From the NCBI GenBank assembly GCA_910575555.1, contig CAJTFX010000007.1, forward strand, positions 62,001-126,000: a stretch of 64,000 bases of DNA. Reading direction: 5' to 3'. The position numbers were made by a program, and so were the translations under genes. Under the pieces are notes generated by a model that saw nothing but the letters and a program-made list of their open reading frames with translations, was not told the DNA's origin and searched no databases. Below, one piece after another: positions 43,398-52,961 of this stretch. Position 1 is the stretch's first letter; each line of letters begins with the position of its first letter. Source of the DNA: Lachnospiraceae bacterium. GTDB lineage: Bacteria > Bacillota > Clostridia > Lachnospirales > Lachnospiraceae.

Positions 43398-44729
43398 TTA
43401 GTATTTTCCAAAATCACCTTCCAGGGAGATAATCTTCTCATTCTCTTCCGGTTCATGATAACTGTTTGTATCCGGCATACTGCTGAAACTGTTATCAGAA
43501 TTCTTCAGCTTATAATTGCCTACCAGACGGCGCAGAGTCGCTGCCTGATTTGACAATTCTTCACTGGCAGCCGCACATTCCTCACTGGTTGCCGAGTTGG
43601 TCTGGGTTACCTGGGATACCTGGTTAATAGCCTGATCAATCTGAGTAACTGCGGTAGCCTGATCATTGGAAGCCACGGCAATGCTGTGGGTCAGTTCCAC
43701 CACCTGCTCAATCTTGTTCATAATCTCAGACAGGGAGCCGCTGGTCTCTTCTGCCAGTTTAGATCCAAGCACAACTTTATGTATGGAATCTTCAATCATT
43801 TCTGCTGTTTCACTGGCTGCAGACGCGCTCTTTCCGGCAAGGTTTCTTACCTCTTCTGCCACCACTGCAAAGCCTTTTCCGTGAATACCTGCTCTTGCTG
43901 CCTCAACTGCTGCATTCAATGCAAGAATATTGGTCTGGAATGCAATGTCATCAATTACTTTGATAATCTTGGAAATATTCTCGGAAGCCTCGTTGATGTC
44001 TGTCATTGCTCCCATCATTTCCGTCATGCTGTCATTGATTACAACAGCTTCTTTTCCCATATTTTCCACAAGGTCATTGGCCTCATTGATCTGCTCTGTA
44101 TTAACCTTGGTTCTTTCTGCAATCTCATTCATGGAAGCAGTAATTTCCTGAGTAGCGCTTGCCTGCTCGGTTGCGCCCTGAGCAAGAGCCTGACTGGCGT
44201 CTGACACCTGTTCGGAGCCTACGGTTACCTGCATGGTGGATTCCCGGATATCAGCAAGCATTCTGTTGTTCTCTCTGATAATATCGTCCAATGCATTGCC
44301 CAGTACGTCTTTATCTCCATTGACTTTTACATCAGCTGTCAAATCTCCCTGTGCAATCATCTTGGAAATTTCACCCTGGTATTTGATATTGTCAATAATA
44401 TGCTGGAATTCATCCACTACTTCGCCGAATTCATCGTCTTTATATTTGGTTAATGTATAATTGGCATTTCCTGCCGCGATTTCCCTGGCTGCAGTAATCA
44501 GAATATCCAGGGACTTGCGGATATCCCGCATAATGGTAACAGACATAGTCACACTGAAAATCAGTGAAATCACTGTCAGCCCCAGTACAATCGCTTCCTG
44601 AATCAATGTCTCAGTGCCGGTACCCATACCGGCCAAAAGCCGGTAACTCATCACACCCAATGTCAGAATCAGCAGGAAAATAATCCCAAATCCTACATAC
44701 AGCCGTGTTCTTATTTTTACATTTTTCAT
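43398..44729 (-). CDS. methyl-accepting chemotaxis protein without large sensor domain
   Basis: 443 residues. Two membrane segments ([17 protein letters not shown] and [17 protein letters not shown]) separated by only about 20 residues, then HAMP and a long signalling coiled coil with the hairpin tip [27 protein letters not shown] split over the conserved region. The C-terminus ends [17 protein letters not shown] without an NWETF-type tether. With no ligand-binding domain it may sense membrane state or cytoplasmic input. Last gene of the leftward chemosensory operon. Confidence 0.9.
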   Translation of the reverse strand: MKNVKIRTRLYVGFGIIFLLILTLGVMSYRLLAGMGTGTETLIQEAIVLGLTVISLIFSVTMSVTIMRDIRKSLDILITAAREIAAGNANYTLTKYKDDEFGEVVDEFQHIIDNIKYQGEISKMIAQGDLTADVKVNGDKDVLGNALDDIIRENNRMLADIRESTMQVTVGSEQVSDASQALAQGATEQASATQEITASMNEIAERTKVNTEQINEANDLVENMGKEAVVINDSMTEMMGAMTDINEASENISKIIKVIDDIAFQTNILALNAAVEAARAGIHGKGFAVVAEEVRNLAGKSASAASETAEMIEDSIHKVVLGSKLAEETSGSLSEIMNKIEQVVELTHSIAVASNDQATAVTQIDQAINQVSQVTQTNSATSEECAAASEELSNQAATLRRLVGNYKLKNSDNSFSSMPDTNSYHEPEENEKIISLEGDFGKY

Positions 44730-44768
44730 TTTTCATATCCTCCTTCATGCATCCACCTGTTACAGACT

Positions 44769-45275
44769 TTATTCCATTGCAGCCGGATCTTCATCACTGA
44801 TAAGTTTTTCCGGGCTTAATAATAATTTTACCTCATCAGCTACCCTTACCAGGCCGGTCACATATTTGTCTTTCCCATAACTGGTTTGATTCAACGATGG
44901 AGGCGGGATAATATCTTTCTCGTCAATGGTAATCACATCCGCAATCTGCTCTACGATCAGTCCTACCATTGTTCCCTTTACATCAATCACAATAATGCAG
45001 GTACGGTCCATGTACTCAAACGGCTCCTGCTTAAAACGTATTTTTACGTCAATTACCGGTATAATTTTTCCCCGGATATTAATCAGGCCTTTAATATAAT
45101 CTTCCACTTCCGGCACCGGGGTAATCACCTGGGTACTGATAATCTCATTTACGTACTCAATGGCAATTCCATAGCACTCATCCCCGATCCGGAACGTCAT
45201 AAACATACCTTTTTGTGAATCATCTTCTTCCAGATCATCCAGTTCATCCAATACATCCATCAATTCTTCCGCCAT
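44769..45275 (-). CDS. cheW: chemotaxis coupling protein CheW
   Basis: 168 residues. A single CheW domain (FMTFRIGDECYGIAIEYVNEI, RGKIIPVIDVKIRF, GLIVEQIADVITI) that links MCP to CheA. A short acidic N-terminus precedes it. Stop and start are 3 bp from cheA, so translation is coupled. Confidence 0.93.
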   Translation of the reverse strand: MAEELMDVLDELDDLEEDDSQKGMFMTFRIGDECYGIAIEYVNEIISTQVITPVPEVEDYIKGLINIRGKIIPVIDVKIRFKQEPFEYMDRTCIIVIDVKGTMVGLIVEQIADVITIDEKDIIPPPSLNQTSYGKDKYVTGLVRVADEVKLLLSPEKLISDEDPAAME

Positions 45276-45278
45276 GGC

Positions 45279-47417
45279 TTAACTACTCCTTTCCTGTCCG
45301 GCAATTAACCCTGCAATATCCAGAATCAATGCAATGCTTCCGTCTCCAAGCTGGGTGCATCCGGAAAGCCCCTGCACCTTTTTGATGTAGGAAGGAATCG
45401 GTTTTACTACAATCTCCTGTTCTGCAATTAGCTGGTCAATAAATACACCGATATATTTATTCTCATGTTCCAGTACCACTACAATACCTTCTTCAATATC
45501 TGTATTGGAGCCTGGCAGATGATACATTTCATTCAGCCTGATAAACGGATAACACTCGCCCCGGAGCATCACATACTCTTCTCCGTCCGGCTCTCTTACT
45601 ATTGTATCTTTATTGATTCTTACGAATTCTTTTACCGCATTTGTCTCAATCACAAATGTGGAATTCCCCACCTGCATTACAATTCCATTGATAATTGCCA
45701 GCGTCAGAGGAATCTTCATAATCATTTCAGAACCGGCGCCTTCCATACTGTCAATTTCCAGTTTGCCGCCGATTGCCTGTATGTTCTTCACTACCACATC
45801 CATTCCCACGCCGCGGCCGGAATACTCCGTCACCTGCTCCTTAGTGGAAAATCCTGCAAACGTGATGAACTGATAGATCTCCTTATCCGTAAAATCAGAC
45901 ATCGGACGGTTGCCGATCAGCCCGTTATTTCTGGCTTTGTTATAAAGGACTTCTTTATTCAGACCTTTTCCGTCGTCTCTTACGATAATATATACCTTGC
46001 CGCCTTCATTCTTGGCCTCCAGAGTAATTTTACCCCGGGGATTCTTTCCTGCGGCAATACGGTCCTCTTTTTCTTCAATTCCATGATCCACAGAATTACG
46101 GATCAAATGCATCAGAGGATCAGAGATATGTTCAATAATATTCTTATCCACTTCCGTATTCTCGCCGATTACTTCCAGTTCAATGTCTTTGCCAAGCTTT
46201 CTGGAAACGTCGAATACAATACGGTTCATCTTCTGGAAGGTATTGGTCAGGGGCATCATACGCATGGACATAATTACGTCCTGCAGCTCTGTGGTAATCT
46301 TGGCAAGCTGACCGGATGCCTTCTGGAAATTGGTCAAATCCAGTCCCGGAACCTTCAAATCCGGATTCTGCAGCACCACCGCCTCGGAAATAACAAGCTC
46401 TCCAATCATATCCATCAACGCATCCATTTTTTCCACATTGACGCTGATATAAGTCTGCTTGGGAGAAGGTTTGGGCTGATTTTTCACCAGTTTCTTTCCC
46501 TTGCCTGTTTCTTTTCCCTTGATGACATAATCTCCCGGTGCGGGCTCCTTTTTCTCTTCCTTCTTGCCGGCGTCCTTTTTCTCCTTATCATCCATTTCAA
46601 TGATGATCGGTTCCGGCCCATGGTCATGGAATCCCATTTCAAATTCCTGCTGGGTGCAGTCATTGATTTCCACCCGCTCCATACCGGAAGTATCGCCAAT
46701 GGCGCTTAAAATTTCCTCTCTGCTGCACTGGCACTTAATCAGCATATGGAACCCATCCTCTAAGATGATTGCTCCGCTGTCCTCATTGGAAATAATGTCG
46801 TCCGGCATATATTCCATATCGTCGGTAATCTCTTTCAGAGAATATACCGCTGTATATGCCCGGATATTACACATCTGGGTATCGCCTCTGTAGTAAATGG
46901 ACGCTTTATAATATTTATAGCTTTCACTGCCGGTAGGCGCAATATAGAACTGGCTAGGCTCCACATAAGTATTTTCCGGCGGAAGCTCATTCCCCTTTTC
47001 TTCAATGCCTGACTTGATTCTTTTCAGAAATTTATCAATTTCATCCACAATCTTCGTCTCGTCTCCGTCAGGCGTCTCACCGTCCTTAATCTTATCCAGC
47101 TCGCCTGTAATAAAATCAGCTACATCAAGGACATGATCCACCAGTTCCAGATGCGGAACATTCTCCGGATGTGACTCTCTCAAATAATAAAATACATCTT
47201 CCAGCTTGTGGGATACCTTCGTGATGTTTTCATACATCATAATCCCGGAAGATCCTTTTATGGTATGCATGACACGGAAGATTTCATTGATAGAGGTTTC
47301 ATCAAAGCAATCTTCATCTTTCTTTTCCAACACAGTATTCTGTAATGTCTCAAGCAGCTGTTCACTCTCATACAGAAACATATCCAGCATACTGTCTGTA
47401 TTAAAATCTTCTGCCAT
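45279..47417 (-). CDS. cheA: chemotaxis histidine kinase CheA
   Basis: 712 residues. Hpt domain with phosphoacceptor His in HTIKGSSGIMMYENI near 48; a response-regulator-binding region; dimerisation helices (ISVNVEKMDALMDMIGELVI); kinase motifs LMHLIRNSVDHGIEE, VRDDGKGL and GRGVGMDVVVKNI; C-terminal CheW-like domain. ATG 47417 follows GGGAGGCTTAAAA; the longer frame from 47465 has no ribosome binding site. Confidence 0.95.
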   Translation of the reverse strand: MAEDFNTDSMLDMFLYESEQLLETLQNTVLEKKDEDCFDETSINEIFRVMHTIKGSSGIMMYENITKVSHKLEDVFYYLRESHPENVPHLELVDHVLDVADFITGELDKIKDGETPDGDETKIVDEIDKFLKRIKSGIEEKGNELPPENTYVEPSQFYIAPTGSESYKYYKASIYYRGDTQMCNIRAYTAVYSLKEITDDMEYMPDDIISNEDSGAIILEDGFHMLIKCQCSREEILSAIGDTSGMERVEINDCTQQEFEMGFHDHGPEPIIIEMDDKEKKDAGKKEEKKEPAPGDYVIKGKETGKGKKLVKNQPKPSPKQTYISVNVEKMDALMDMIGELVISEAVVLQNPDLKVPGLDLTNFQKASGQLAKITTELQDVIMSMRMMPLTNTFQKMNRIVFDVSRKLGKDIELEVIGENTEVDKNIIEHISDPLMHLIRNSVDHGIEEKEDRIAAGKNPRGKITLEAKNEGGKVYIIVRDDGKGLNKEVLYNKARNNGLIGNRPMSDFTDKEIYQFITFAGFSTKEQVTEYSGRGVGMDVVVKNIQAIGGKLEIDSMEGAGSEMIMKIPLTLAIINGIVMQVGNSTFVIETNAVKEFVRINKDTIVREPDGEEYVMLRGECYPFIRLNEMYHLPGSNTDIEEGIVVVLEHENKYIGVFIDQLIAEQEIVVKPIPSYIKKVQGLSGCTQLGDGSIALILDIAGLIAGQERSS

Positions 47418-47474
47418 TTTTAAGCCTCCCTTCTTCCTGATAGTACTTTTTGTAAATATACTCAACCGCTGTCA

Positions 47475-47867
47475 TCATATCAGTTCCAATTTCTTCAGAA
47501 TCATTTCAAATTTTTCCAGGTCTATCGGTTTACCAGAGTATACCGTACACCCCATTTCAAATGCTTTTTTCACATTTCTTTCTTCGTTCAATGCAGTGGT
47601 CATAATAATTTTTGCGCTGTCTTTTCCCTGGATTCCCCGTTCCTTCTCAATGTCACGGATTGCCTTCAGCGCCTGGTAACCATCCAGCACCGGCATCATA
47701 ACATCCAGACAAATCAAATCGTAAGGTTCTCCATCCTCCAATGCCATCAAAAAGGCATCCACCGCTTCTTCTCCATCCACGGTTATGTCACAGTCTCCGT
47801 ATTTCTCCAGATAATTTGTCATAAATTTACGGCTGGCGAAATCATCCTCTGCCAGTAATATTTTCAT
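47475..47867 (-). CDS. CheY-like single-domain response regulator
   Basis: 130 residues. Receiver domain with MKILLAEDDFASRKFM, phosphoacceptor Asp in LICLDVMMPVLDG near 58, MTTALNEE and SGKPIDLEKF. Placed between cheB and cheA, so it is the likely output or phosphate sink of CheA. Confidence 0.92.
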   Translation of the reverse strand: MKILLAEDDFASRKFMTNYLEKYGDCDITVDGEEAVDAFLMALEDGEPYDLICLDVMMPVLDGYQALKAIRDIEKERGIQGKDSAKIIMTTALNEERNVKKAFEMGCTVYSGKPIDLEKFEMILKKLELI

Positions 47868-47883
47868 ATCCCTGTTCTCCTTT

Positions 47884-48906
47884 CTAGTTTGCCTTTAATA
47901 CACTGTATACTTTATTTGCTATATTTGAAAGCTCCGTCTGATACTTCACTGCTCCAATATCAAACGCAACTTTAGGCATACCATAAACAACGCAGCTTGC
48001 TTCATCCTGACCGATGGTAATTGCACCGGCTTTGCGCATCTCCAAAAGCCCCTTGGCGCCGTCTCCGCCCATTCCGGTCAGAATCACGCCCACTGCCTCT
48101 TTCCCGGCCGCTTTGGCCACAGACTGAAACAGCACATCCACGGACGGACAATGCCCGCTGACTTTCTCTCCATGTTTACATTCCACCTGATACATTCCAT
48201 TGACTTTTACCAGACGCATCTGCTTATCCCCCGGCGCAATCAATACCTGCCCCGGCAAAACCCGGTCGCCTGTAGCTGCCTCCTTCACTGCCACCTGGCA
48301 CTGATTGTTCAGCCGGTTGGCATACATCTGGGTAAAGCCCGGCGGCATATGCTGTACAATCACAACTCCCGGGATATCCTTCCGGAACTGACGCACCACA
48401 TCATATATGGCTTCCGTTCCGCCAGTAGAGGCGCCGATGGCAATCACTATATTGCTCTTCACATGGGACGCGCTATTTACCGGAAATGCTTCCGGACGCT
48501 TCAGCCTTCCAACTTTCACCGTTGATGCAATCTTTATCTTCGTTCCCAGCTCCTTCCGCAGAAAAGAACTTACTTTGTCACGTTCCACTGTACTGGGCTT
48601 ACATACAAAATCCACTGCTCCTGCTTCCATGGCGTCAAATACTTTCTCATCCATTGCACTGATGACAACCACCGGCAGCGGATACTGGGGCAGCAGTTTT
48701 CTCAAAAATTCAATTCCGCCCATTCTGGGCATCTCCACATCCAAGGTCATAACATCCGGGCGGTATTTTAAAATCGCATCCCTGGCCGCATAGGCGTCCC
48801 CTGCCTGGGCCACTACCTCTATACATGGATCTTCACTCAGGCTCTGTACCAGCAGATTACGAAACAGCATTGAATCATCTACCACTAACACTCTGATTTT
48901 GCGCAT
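47884..48906 (-). CDS. cheB: chemotaxis-specific methylesterase CheB
   Basis: 340 residues. N-terminal receiver (VLVVDDSMLFRNLL, TLDVEMPRMGG) and C-terminal methylesterase with the catalytic Ser in IGASTGGTEAI, His in IVQHMPPGFT and Asp in LTGMGGDGAKG. Removes methyl groups from MCP glutamates. Confidence 0.95.
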   Translation of the reverse strand: MRKIRVLVVDDSMLFRNLLVQSLSEDPCIEVVAQAGDAYAARDAILKYRPDVMTLDVEMPRMGGIEFLRKLLPQYPLPVVVISAMDEKVFDAMEAGAVDFVCKPSTVERDKVSSFLRKELGTKIKIASTVKVGRLKRPEAFPVNSASHVKSNIVIAIGASTGGTEAIYDVVRQFRKDIPGVVIVQHMPPGFTQMYANRLNNQCQVAVKEAATGDRVLPGQVLIAPGDKQMRLVKVNGMYQVECKHGEKVSGHCPSVDVLFQSVAKAAGKEAVGVILTGMGGDGAKGLLEMRKAGAITIGQDEASCVVYGMPKVAFDIGAVKYQTELSNIANKVYSVLKAN

Positions 48907-48930
48907 CCTGTTTACCTGCTTTCTTCATAC

Positions 48931-49734
48931 TTATTTCCGATAGATCGACGGCTCCACATATTGAAACTTCAATCCCTTTCTGTCGACAGCTTCTGTTGTT
49001 CCCACAAACAGGTATCCTCCCGGCTCCAGGAAATCATAGACTCTGGAAAGAAGCTGACGCTTGGTGACTTCATCAAAATAAATCATTACATTCCTCATGA
49101 AAACCACATGAAATTTCTTATGGAATGGAAATTTATTCATCAGATTAAACTGACGGAAAATCACTTCATCTCTCAATTCCCTTGTGGCCTGATACTCAAG
49201 ATCATTCACCCTTTTAAAATAACGCTTCTTCCAGCTCTCAGGCAAAGGCTCTATCTGTTCCTTCAGATATTTCCCTCTCTGAGCCTTTTCCAGTACTTTC
49301 GTGGAAATATCCGTGGCAAGCACTCTGGTATCCCACCGGCTGGCTTCCGGTCCGAAATAATCTCTCAGCACCATGGCAATGGTATATGGCTCTTCTCCTG
49401 TAGATGATGCAGCCGACCAGATCCTCACATCCCTGGTAGCTCCTTCTTTTGCCTTAATCTGAGGAAGTATCACCTTCTTCATATAGTCCAAATGTTCAAA
49501 TTCCCGCATAAAATATGTATGGTTGGTAGTCAGCACATTAATCAGGTTCCGCGCTTCCTCTCCTTTGGGATTGTTCTCCACCTTGGTCATGTAATCATCA
49601 TATCCGCTGTAGCCATTTCGCAAAAGATAATTTTCCATTCTCCCATTAACCAGAATCTGTTTTCCACTGAGATCGATTCCGTACTTTTGCTTTACATAAA
49701 CTGCGATCCGATGAAATTCCTGTTCCGTAATCAT
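48931..49734 (-). CDS. cheR: chemotaxis methyltransferase CheR
   Basis: 267 residues. SAM-dependent methylation of MCP glutamates. N-terminal helical domain, then WSAASSTGEEPYTIAMVL (SAM site), VLATDISTKVLEKA and FHVVFMRNVMIYFD. A 94-bp gap separates it from the upstream HD-GYP gene, with a possible internal promoter TTGACA (49817-49812), 17 bp, TACCAT (49794-49789). Confidence 0.95.
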   Translation of the reverse strand: MITEQEFHRIAVYVKQKYGIDLSGKQILVNGRMENYLLRNGYSGYDDYMTKVENNPKGEEARNLINVLTTNHTYFMREFEHLDYMKKVILPQIKAKEGATRDVRIWSAASSTGEEPYTIAMVLRDYFGPEASRWDTRVLATDISTKVLEKAQRGKYLKEQIEPLPESWKKRYFKRVNDLEYQATRELRDEVIFRQFNLMNKFPFHKKFHVVFMRNVMIYFDEVTKRQLLSRVYDFLEPGGYLFVGTTEAVDRKGLKFQYVEPSIYRK

Positions 49735-49788
49735 AATAACTTACTCCTATCACATAAACTTCTATCAGATATTTATTCCATATTACCT

Positions 49789-49817
49789 ATGGTACTATAT
49801 TCGCCTTTATTTGTCAA
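49789..49817 (-). promoter_or_regulatory. possible internal promoter before cheR
   Basis: TTGACA, 17 bp, TACCAT. The -35 is perfect but the -10 is weak. It would let the che genes be expressed apart from the kinase and HD-GYP genes. Confidence 0.45.
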
Positions 49818-49828
49818 TTCCGTTGCGG

Positions 49829-50920
49829 CTATCCTTCTTCATGATGAAGCTGTTTTTGCACCTTCAAAAAGACCTCCACAATCTCCGGGTCAAAAAAAGT
49901 TCCGCTGCCTTCTTCAATAATTCTGAGGCTTTCCGCCTTTTTATCGCTGTCCTGGCCATGCTTTCCTTCCAGTAAATCATCATAGATATCTATAATTGCG
50001 GTAATTCTTGCCGATAATGGTATATTTTTCCCTTTCAGCCCCTTGGGATATCCGCTGCCGTCCCAATTGGCATAACGGTAGCGGGCAATTTCAATTGCCA
50101 TCGGCAGGAAGCTGTTCTCAGTTGTGCTTGCGTTTACCTTCTCTAAAATTGCCGTTCCCTGCTCCACATGACGCTCCAAAACCTCCGGATTCTCTGTCTC
50201 AAAGGAATCATGCGCCACACGAATTCTGCAGGGGGTCTGAATCTTTCCAATATCATGCAGCCGGGAAGCCACTTCTATGGTATCAATAAAAGCCTCTGAT
50301 ATTTCTTCGGAAAATCCCGGGCTAAACTGAAGGCTCTGGGCCAATAACCGGCAATTATATGCAACGTTGTCCAGGTGATGGCCTGCGCCGCTTCCCTGTT
50401 CTTCCCCCAGAGCGGCCAGGGCATACAGGATATTCTTCTGCTCCTCTTCAATTCTCCTGGCCTGGCTGCCGATAACGCTGTGCAGGCGGCGGTTGCTTAA
50501 TTCCAGTTCCTGCTGCATCTCATAGAGCTTCAAGTGGTTCTTGACCCGCATGGTAACCTCCGTCACCTCAAATGGCTTGGCAATGTAATCCACCGCGCCT
50601 AACTTGAACCCCCTCACTTTATCTTCACTGGAATCCGCTGCAGAAATAAAAATAATGGGAATATCCCTGGTAATGGGATTTTCTTTCAGCCGTTCACAGA
50701 ACTCATATCCGTCCATTTCCGGCATAAATACATCCAAAAGAATCAGCTGGGGCAGACGCTCCGCAATCAGCTTTGTCGCTTCGCTGGCGCTGGAGGCGCA
50801 CATTGGCTTATACCCCATCTCTAAAATAATATTTTCCAGAATCATCAGATTTGCGTCCACGTCATCCACAATCAGAATTTGTGGCGTTGTACCGGCTCTC
50901 TCCATACTTTCCATACTCAT
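49829..50920 (-). CDS. response regulator with HD-GYP-type phosphodiesterase domain
   Basis: 363 residues. Receiver domain at 12-130 (QILIVDDVDANLMILENI, Asp in LILLDVFMPEMDG, IAKPFEV), a coiled-coil linker, and an HD-GYP domain with RLHDIGKIQTP and WDGSGYPKGLKG. HD-GYP proteins usually hydrolyse cyclic di-GMP. Its start codon overlaps the stop of the sensor kinase gene (ATGA), so the two are partners. Confidence 0.9.
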   Translation of the reverse strand: MSMESMERAGTTPQILIVDDVDANLMILENIILEMGYKPMCASSASEATKLIAERLPQLILLDVFMPEMDGYEFCERLKENPITRDIPIIFISAADSSEDKVRGFKLGAVDYIAKPFEVTEVTMRVKNHLKLYEMQQELELSNRRLHSVIGSQARRIEEEQKNILYALAALGEEQGSGAGHHLDNVAYNCRLLAQSLQFSPGFSEEISEAFIDTIEVASRLHDIGKIQTPCRIRVAHDSFETENPEVLERHVEQGTAILEKVNASTTENSFLPMAIEIARYRYANWDGSGYPKGLKGKNIPLSARITAIIDIYDDLLEGKHGQDSDKKAESLRIIEEGSGTFFDPEIVEVFLKVQKQLHHEEG

Positions 50921-52359
50921 ATTCCTCCGACGTTTTCCTCAAACAACTGTTTCAGATTATTGTACTGTTCCACCGCTTTCTCGTATTTTTCCTTGCGCAC
51001 ATTCATTTCCAGGCGGAATGCCGCTTTTTTCAGCTCCTGGGGTCCTTCTTCCACCAACGCTTTGATATTATGGGAAAAAGTTTCCGCTTTTTCCCAGGCT
51101 CCCACTTCCAGGCAGATAATCAGCTTCTCCATCTTACTGCGCAGCTCCTCCGTATTTTCCGCAGTGCCGAAATGGAAAATCTCTCCAATATTGTCGAACT
51201 TGGACATATCCTGATTCTGATTGATAAATTCAAACTGTTCCCGGACACTGTGCTCTTCTTTTTTGTCCTGAGCCACATGCAGCCGTACGGAATAAGAAAA
51301 ACTGCTGCCCTTTCCTTTCTCGCTGTCCAGATGTATGCTTCCGTTCATCAGCTCCACCAACTGCTTGGTAATGGCAAGACCCAGTCCTGTGCCGCCGTAT
51401 TTTCTGGTAATGGAAGCGTCTACCTGAGAAAAACTCTTAAACAGCTTATCTTTTTCTTCCTGGGAAATTCCGATTCCCGTATCGGAAACCACAAAGAACA
51501 ATTCAATTTCATCATCAAACTGCACTGTTTTGGTTACTTCTATATTAATGTATCCTACACTGGTAAACTTTACCGCATTGGACAGAAGGTTGTTGAGAAT
51601 CTGTGTCAGACGCAGCTCATCCCCGATTAAAAATTCAGGAATTGACTTATCTATATTTACCATAGTATGTAAACCTTTTGCATTAATTGCAGTAATATTC
51701 GTTTCCACTGCATGATTTATCATCTGGTAAAAATTAAATTCTTTCTGTTCCAGTGTAAATTTCCCTGCTTCCAGCTTGGAAAAATCCAGAATATTATTGA
51801 TAATGGCGGACATATTTTCACAGCAGCGGAGAATAATATCCAGCGTCCGTTTCTGTTCCCCGGTTACGCCCGCTTCCAGCATATTCGTCACATGTCCCCG
51901 GATTCCGTTTACCGGCGTGCGCAGTTCATGGGTAACATTTGCCACAAACTCATTCCGCACCTTGATGGTCTCCTCCATCTCCTCTTTCATCCGAACCAGC
52001 TTCCGCTCCGTCTCAATCCTTTTGGCAATATTAATTGCAAACAGCAGATTCTGTTCTCCTTCCACAATTGTGGTCATGCGGACCGGAAAACAGGTGCCGT
52101 TCTTGCGGTACATCATACTCTCTCTCATGGCTGACATTGCATCCAACAGCATCCCGTCCTCGTAGGTTTTCTGCTGAAGTTCTGTGGGAAACAGTGACAA
52201 AAGACTGGTTTTTGTCAGTTCTTCCCCATATCCCAAATCCTTTTTCGCCTGACTGTTGCCATACAGGATCTTTCCGTTTCGGTCAAACCTCAATATGATC
52301 TCTAACGCCGCATCTGCAAATCGGAAAAAATCCTCTTTCTGAAGCGTCTCCTGTTCCAT
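50917..52359 (-). CDS. PAS-domain sensor histidine kinase with Hpt-like tail
   Basis: 480 residues, no membrane segment, so cytoplasmic. PAS domain at about 10-115 (EIILRFDRNGKILYGNSQAK), a short coil, HisKA with the phosphoacceptor in NVTHELRTPVNGIRGH near 145, HATPase with LSNAVKFTS, VSDTGIGIS and GGTGLGLAITKQL, then a C-terminal helical domain after residue 395 containing HNIKALVEEG, which resembles an Hpt phosphotransfer motif (HxxKA/G). There is no receiver domain in this protein; the receiver is on the co-translated HD-GYP protein. Confidence 0.9.
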   Translation of the reverse strand: MEQETLQKEDFFRFADAALEIILRFDRNGKILYGNSQAKKDLGYGEELTKTSLLSLFPTELQQKTYEDGMLLDAMSAMRESMMYRKNGTCFPVRMTTIVEGEQNLLFAINIAKRIETERKLVRMKEEMEETIKVRNEFVANVTHELRTPVNGIRGHVTNMLEAGVTGEQKRTLDIILRCCENMSAIINNILDFSKLEAGKFTLEQKEFNFYQMINHAVETNITAINAKGLHTMVNIDKSIPEFLIGDELRLTQILNNLLSNAVKFTSVGYINIEVTKTVQFDDEIELFFVVSDTGIGISQEEKDKLFKSFSQVDASITRKYGGTGLGLAITKQLVELMNGSIHLDSEKGKGSSFSYSVRLHVAQDKKEEHSVREQFEFINQNQDMSKFDNIGEIFHFGTAENTEELRSKMEKLIICLEVGAWEKAETFSHNIKALVEEGPQELKKAAFRLEMNVRKEKYEKAVEQYNNLKQLFEENVGGI

Positions 52360-52407
52360 AGCTTCTGCTCCTTCCCCATGGCTTTTCTGCCATTTTTCTT
52401 TATTTTT

Positions 52408-52436
52408 AGTATACTTTTTTCAATTTTTCGTGTCAA
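52408..52436 (-). promoter_or_regulatory. promoter of the chemosensory operon
   Basis: Leftward TTGACA (52436-52431), 17 bp, TATACT (52413-52408), close to consensus, about 50 nt before the kinase start. It abuts the terminator of the tRNA operon. Confidence 0.85.
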
Positions 52437-52438
52437 GT

Positions 52439-52485
52439 AAAAAACCGAGGCTTTTGAAAGATTGAATTCTTCCAATAGCCCCGGT
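52439..52485 (-). terminator. terminator of the tRNA operon
   Basis: Leftward AACCGGGGCT (52485-52476) pairs with AGCCTCGGTT (52451-52442), then a T run. Confidence 0.85.
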
Positions 52486-52488
52486 TCC

Positions 52489-52568
52489 ATGCGGATGACA
52501 GGAATCGAACCTGCACGGTCTCCCACCAGATCCTAAGTCTGGCGCGTCTGCCAGTTCCGCCACATCCG
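52489..52568 (-). tRNA. tRNA-Leu (TAG)
   Basis: Acceptor GCGGATG/CATCCGC, anticodon loop ACTTAGGAT with anticodon TAG, long variable arm as expected for Leu, T-loop GGTTCGATTCC. CCA is not encoded. Last tRNA of the operon. Confidence 0.93.
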
Positions 52569-52686
52569 CCTGCATTGCTGCAAAAGCCTTCATCTTTCAC
52601 AGTAAACCCTCATCATGCCTAAACGAAATGACGTTATAAAGAGAAAATCAGGAATTCCTGAAAACAGAAATTCCCGTTTATATCAA

Positions 52687-52759
52687 TGAGACATCGGGGA
52701 TTCGAACCCCGGACAACTTGATTAAAAGTCAAGTGCTCTACCAACTGAGCTAATATCCC
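52687..52759 (-). tRNA. tRNA-Lys (TTT)
   Basis: GGGATAT acceptor pairing with ATGTCTC, anticodon loop CTTTTAA, T-loop GGTTCGAATCC; 73 nt. The 120-bp gap to the Leu gene contains a short fragment AGTAAACCCTCATCATGC (52602-52619) like one end of the two-hairpin repeat. Confidence 0.95.
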
Positions 52760-52767
52760 ATATATAA

Positions 52768-52839
52768 CTGGGCTAGCTGGATTCGAACCAGCGAATGCAG
52801 GAGTCAAAGTCCTGTGCCTTACCGCTTGGCGATAGCCCA
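52768..52839 (-). tRNA. tRNA-Gln (TTG)
   Basis: Starts with the Gln-typical T1 (TGGGCTA pairing with TAGCCCA), GCCAAGCGGTAAGGC D-arm, anticodon loop CTTTGAC; 72 nt. Confidence 0.95.
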
Positions 52840-52884
52840 TCAGCCTGGGCGCGTACTCTGCAGACAGCCCTTAAAGTATAAAAA

Positions 52885-52959
52885 GGTGGATACAGGGATT
52901 CGAACCCTGGGCCTCCAGAGCCACAATCTGGCGCGCTAACCAACTGCGCTATACCCACC
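52885..52959 (-). tRNA. tRNA-His (GTG)
   Basis: GGTGGGTA acceptor including the extra G at -1, anticodon loop ATTGTGG, T-loop GGTTCGAATCC; 75 nt. Confidence 0.95.
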
Positions 52960-52961
52960 AT

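Noticed and set aside
45465-46709. Open frame of 414 codons antisense to cheA
   Set aside because: Lies wholly inside the well-supported cheA gene, is rich in His and Cys as antisense frames are, and has no start signals.
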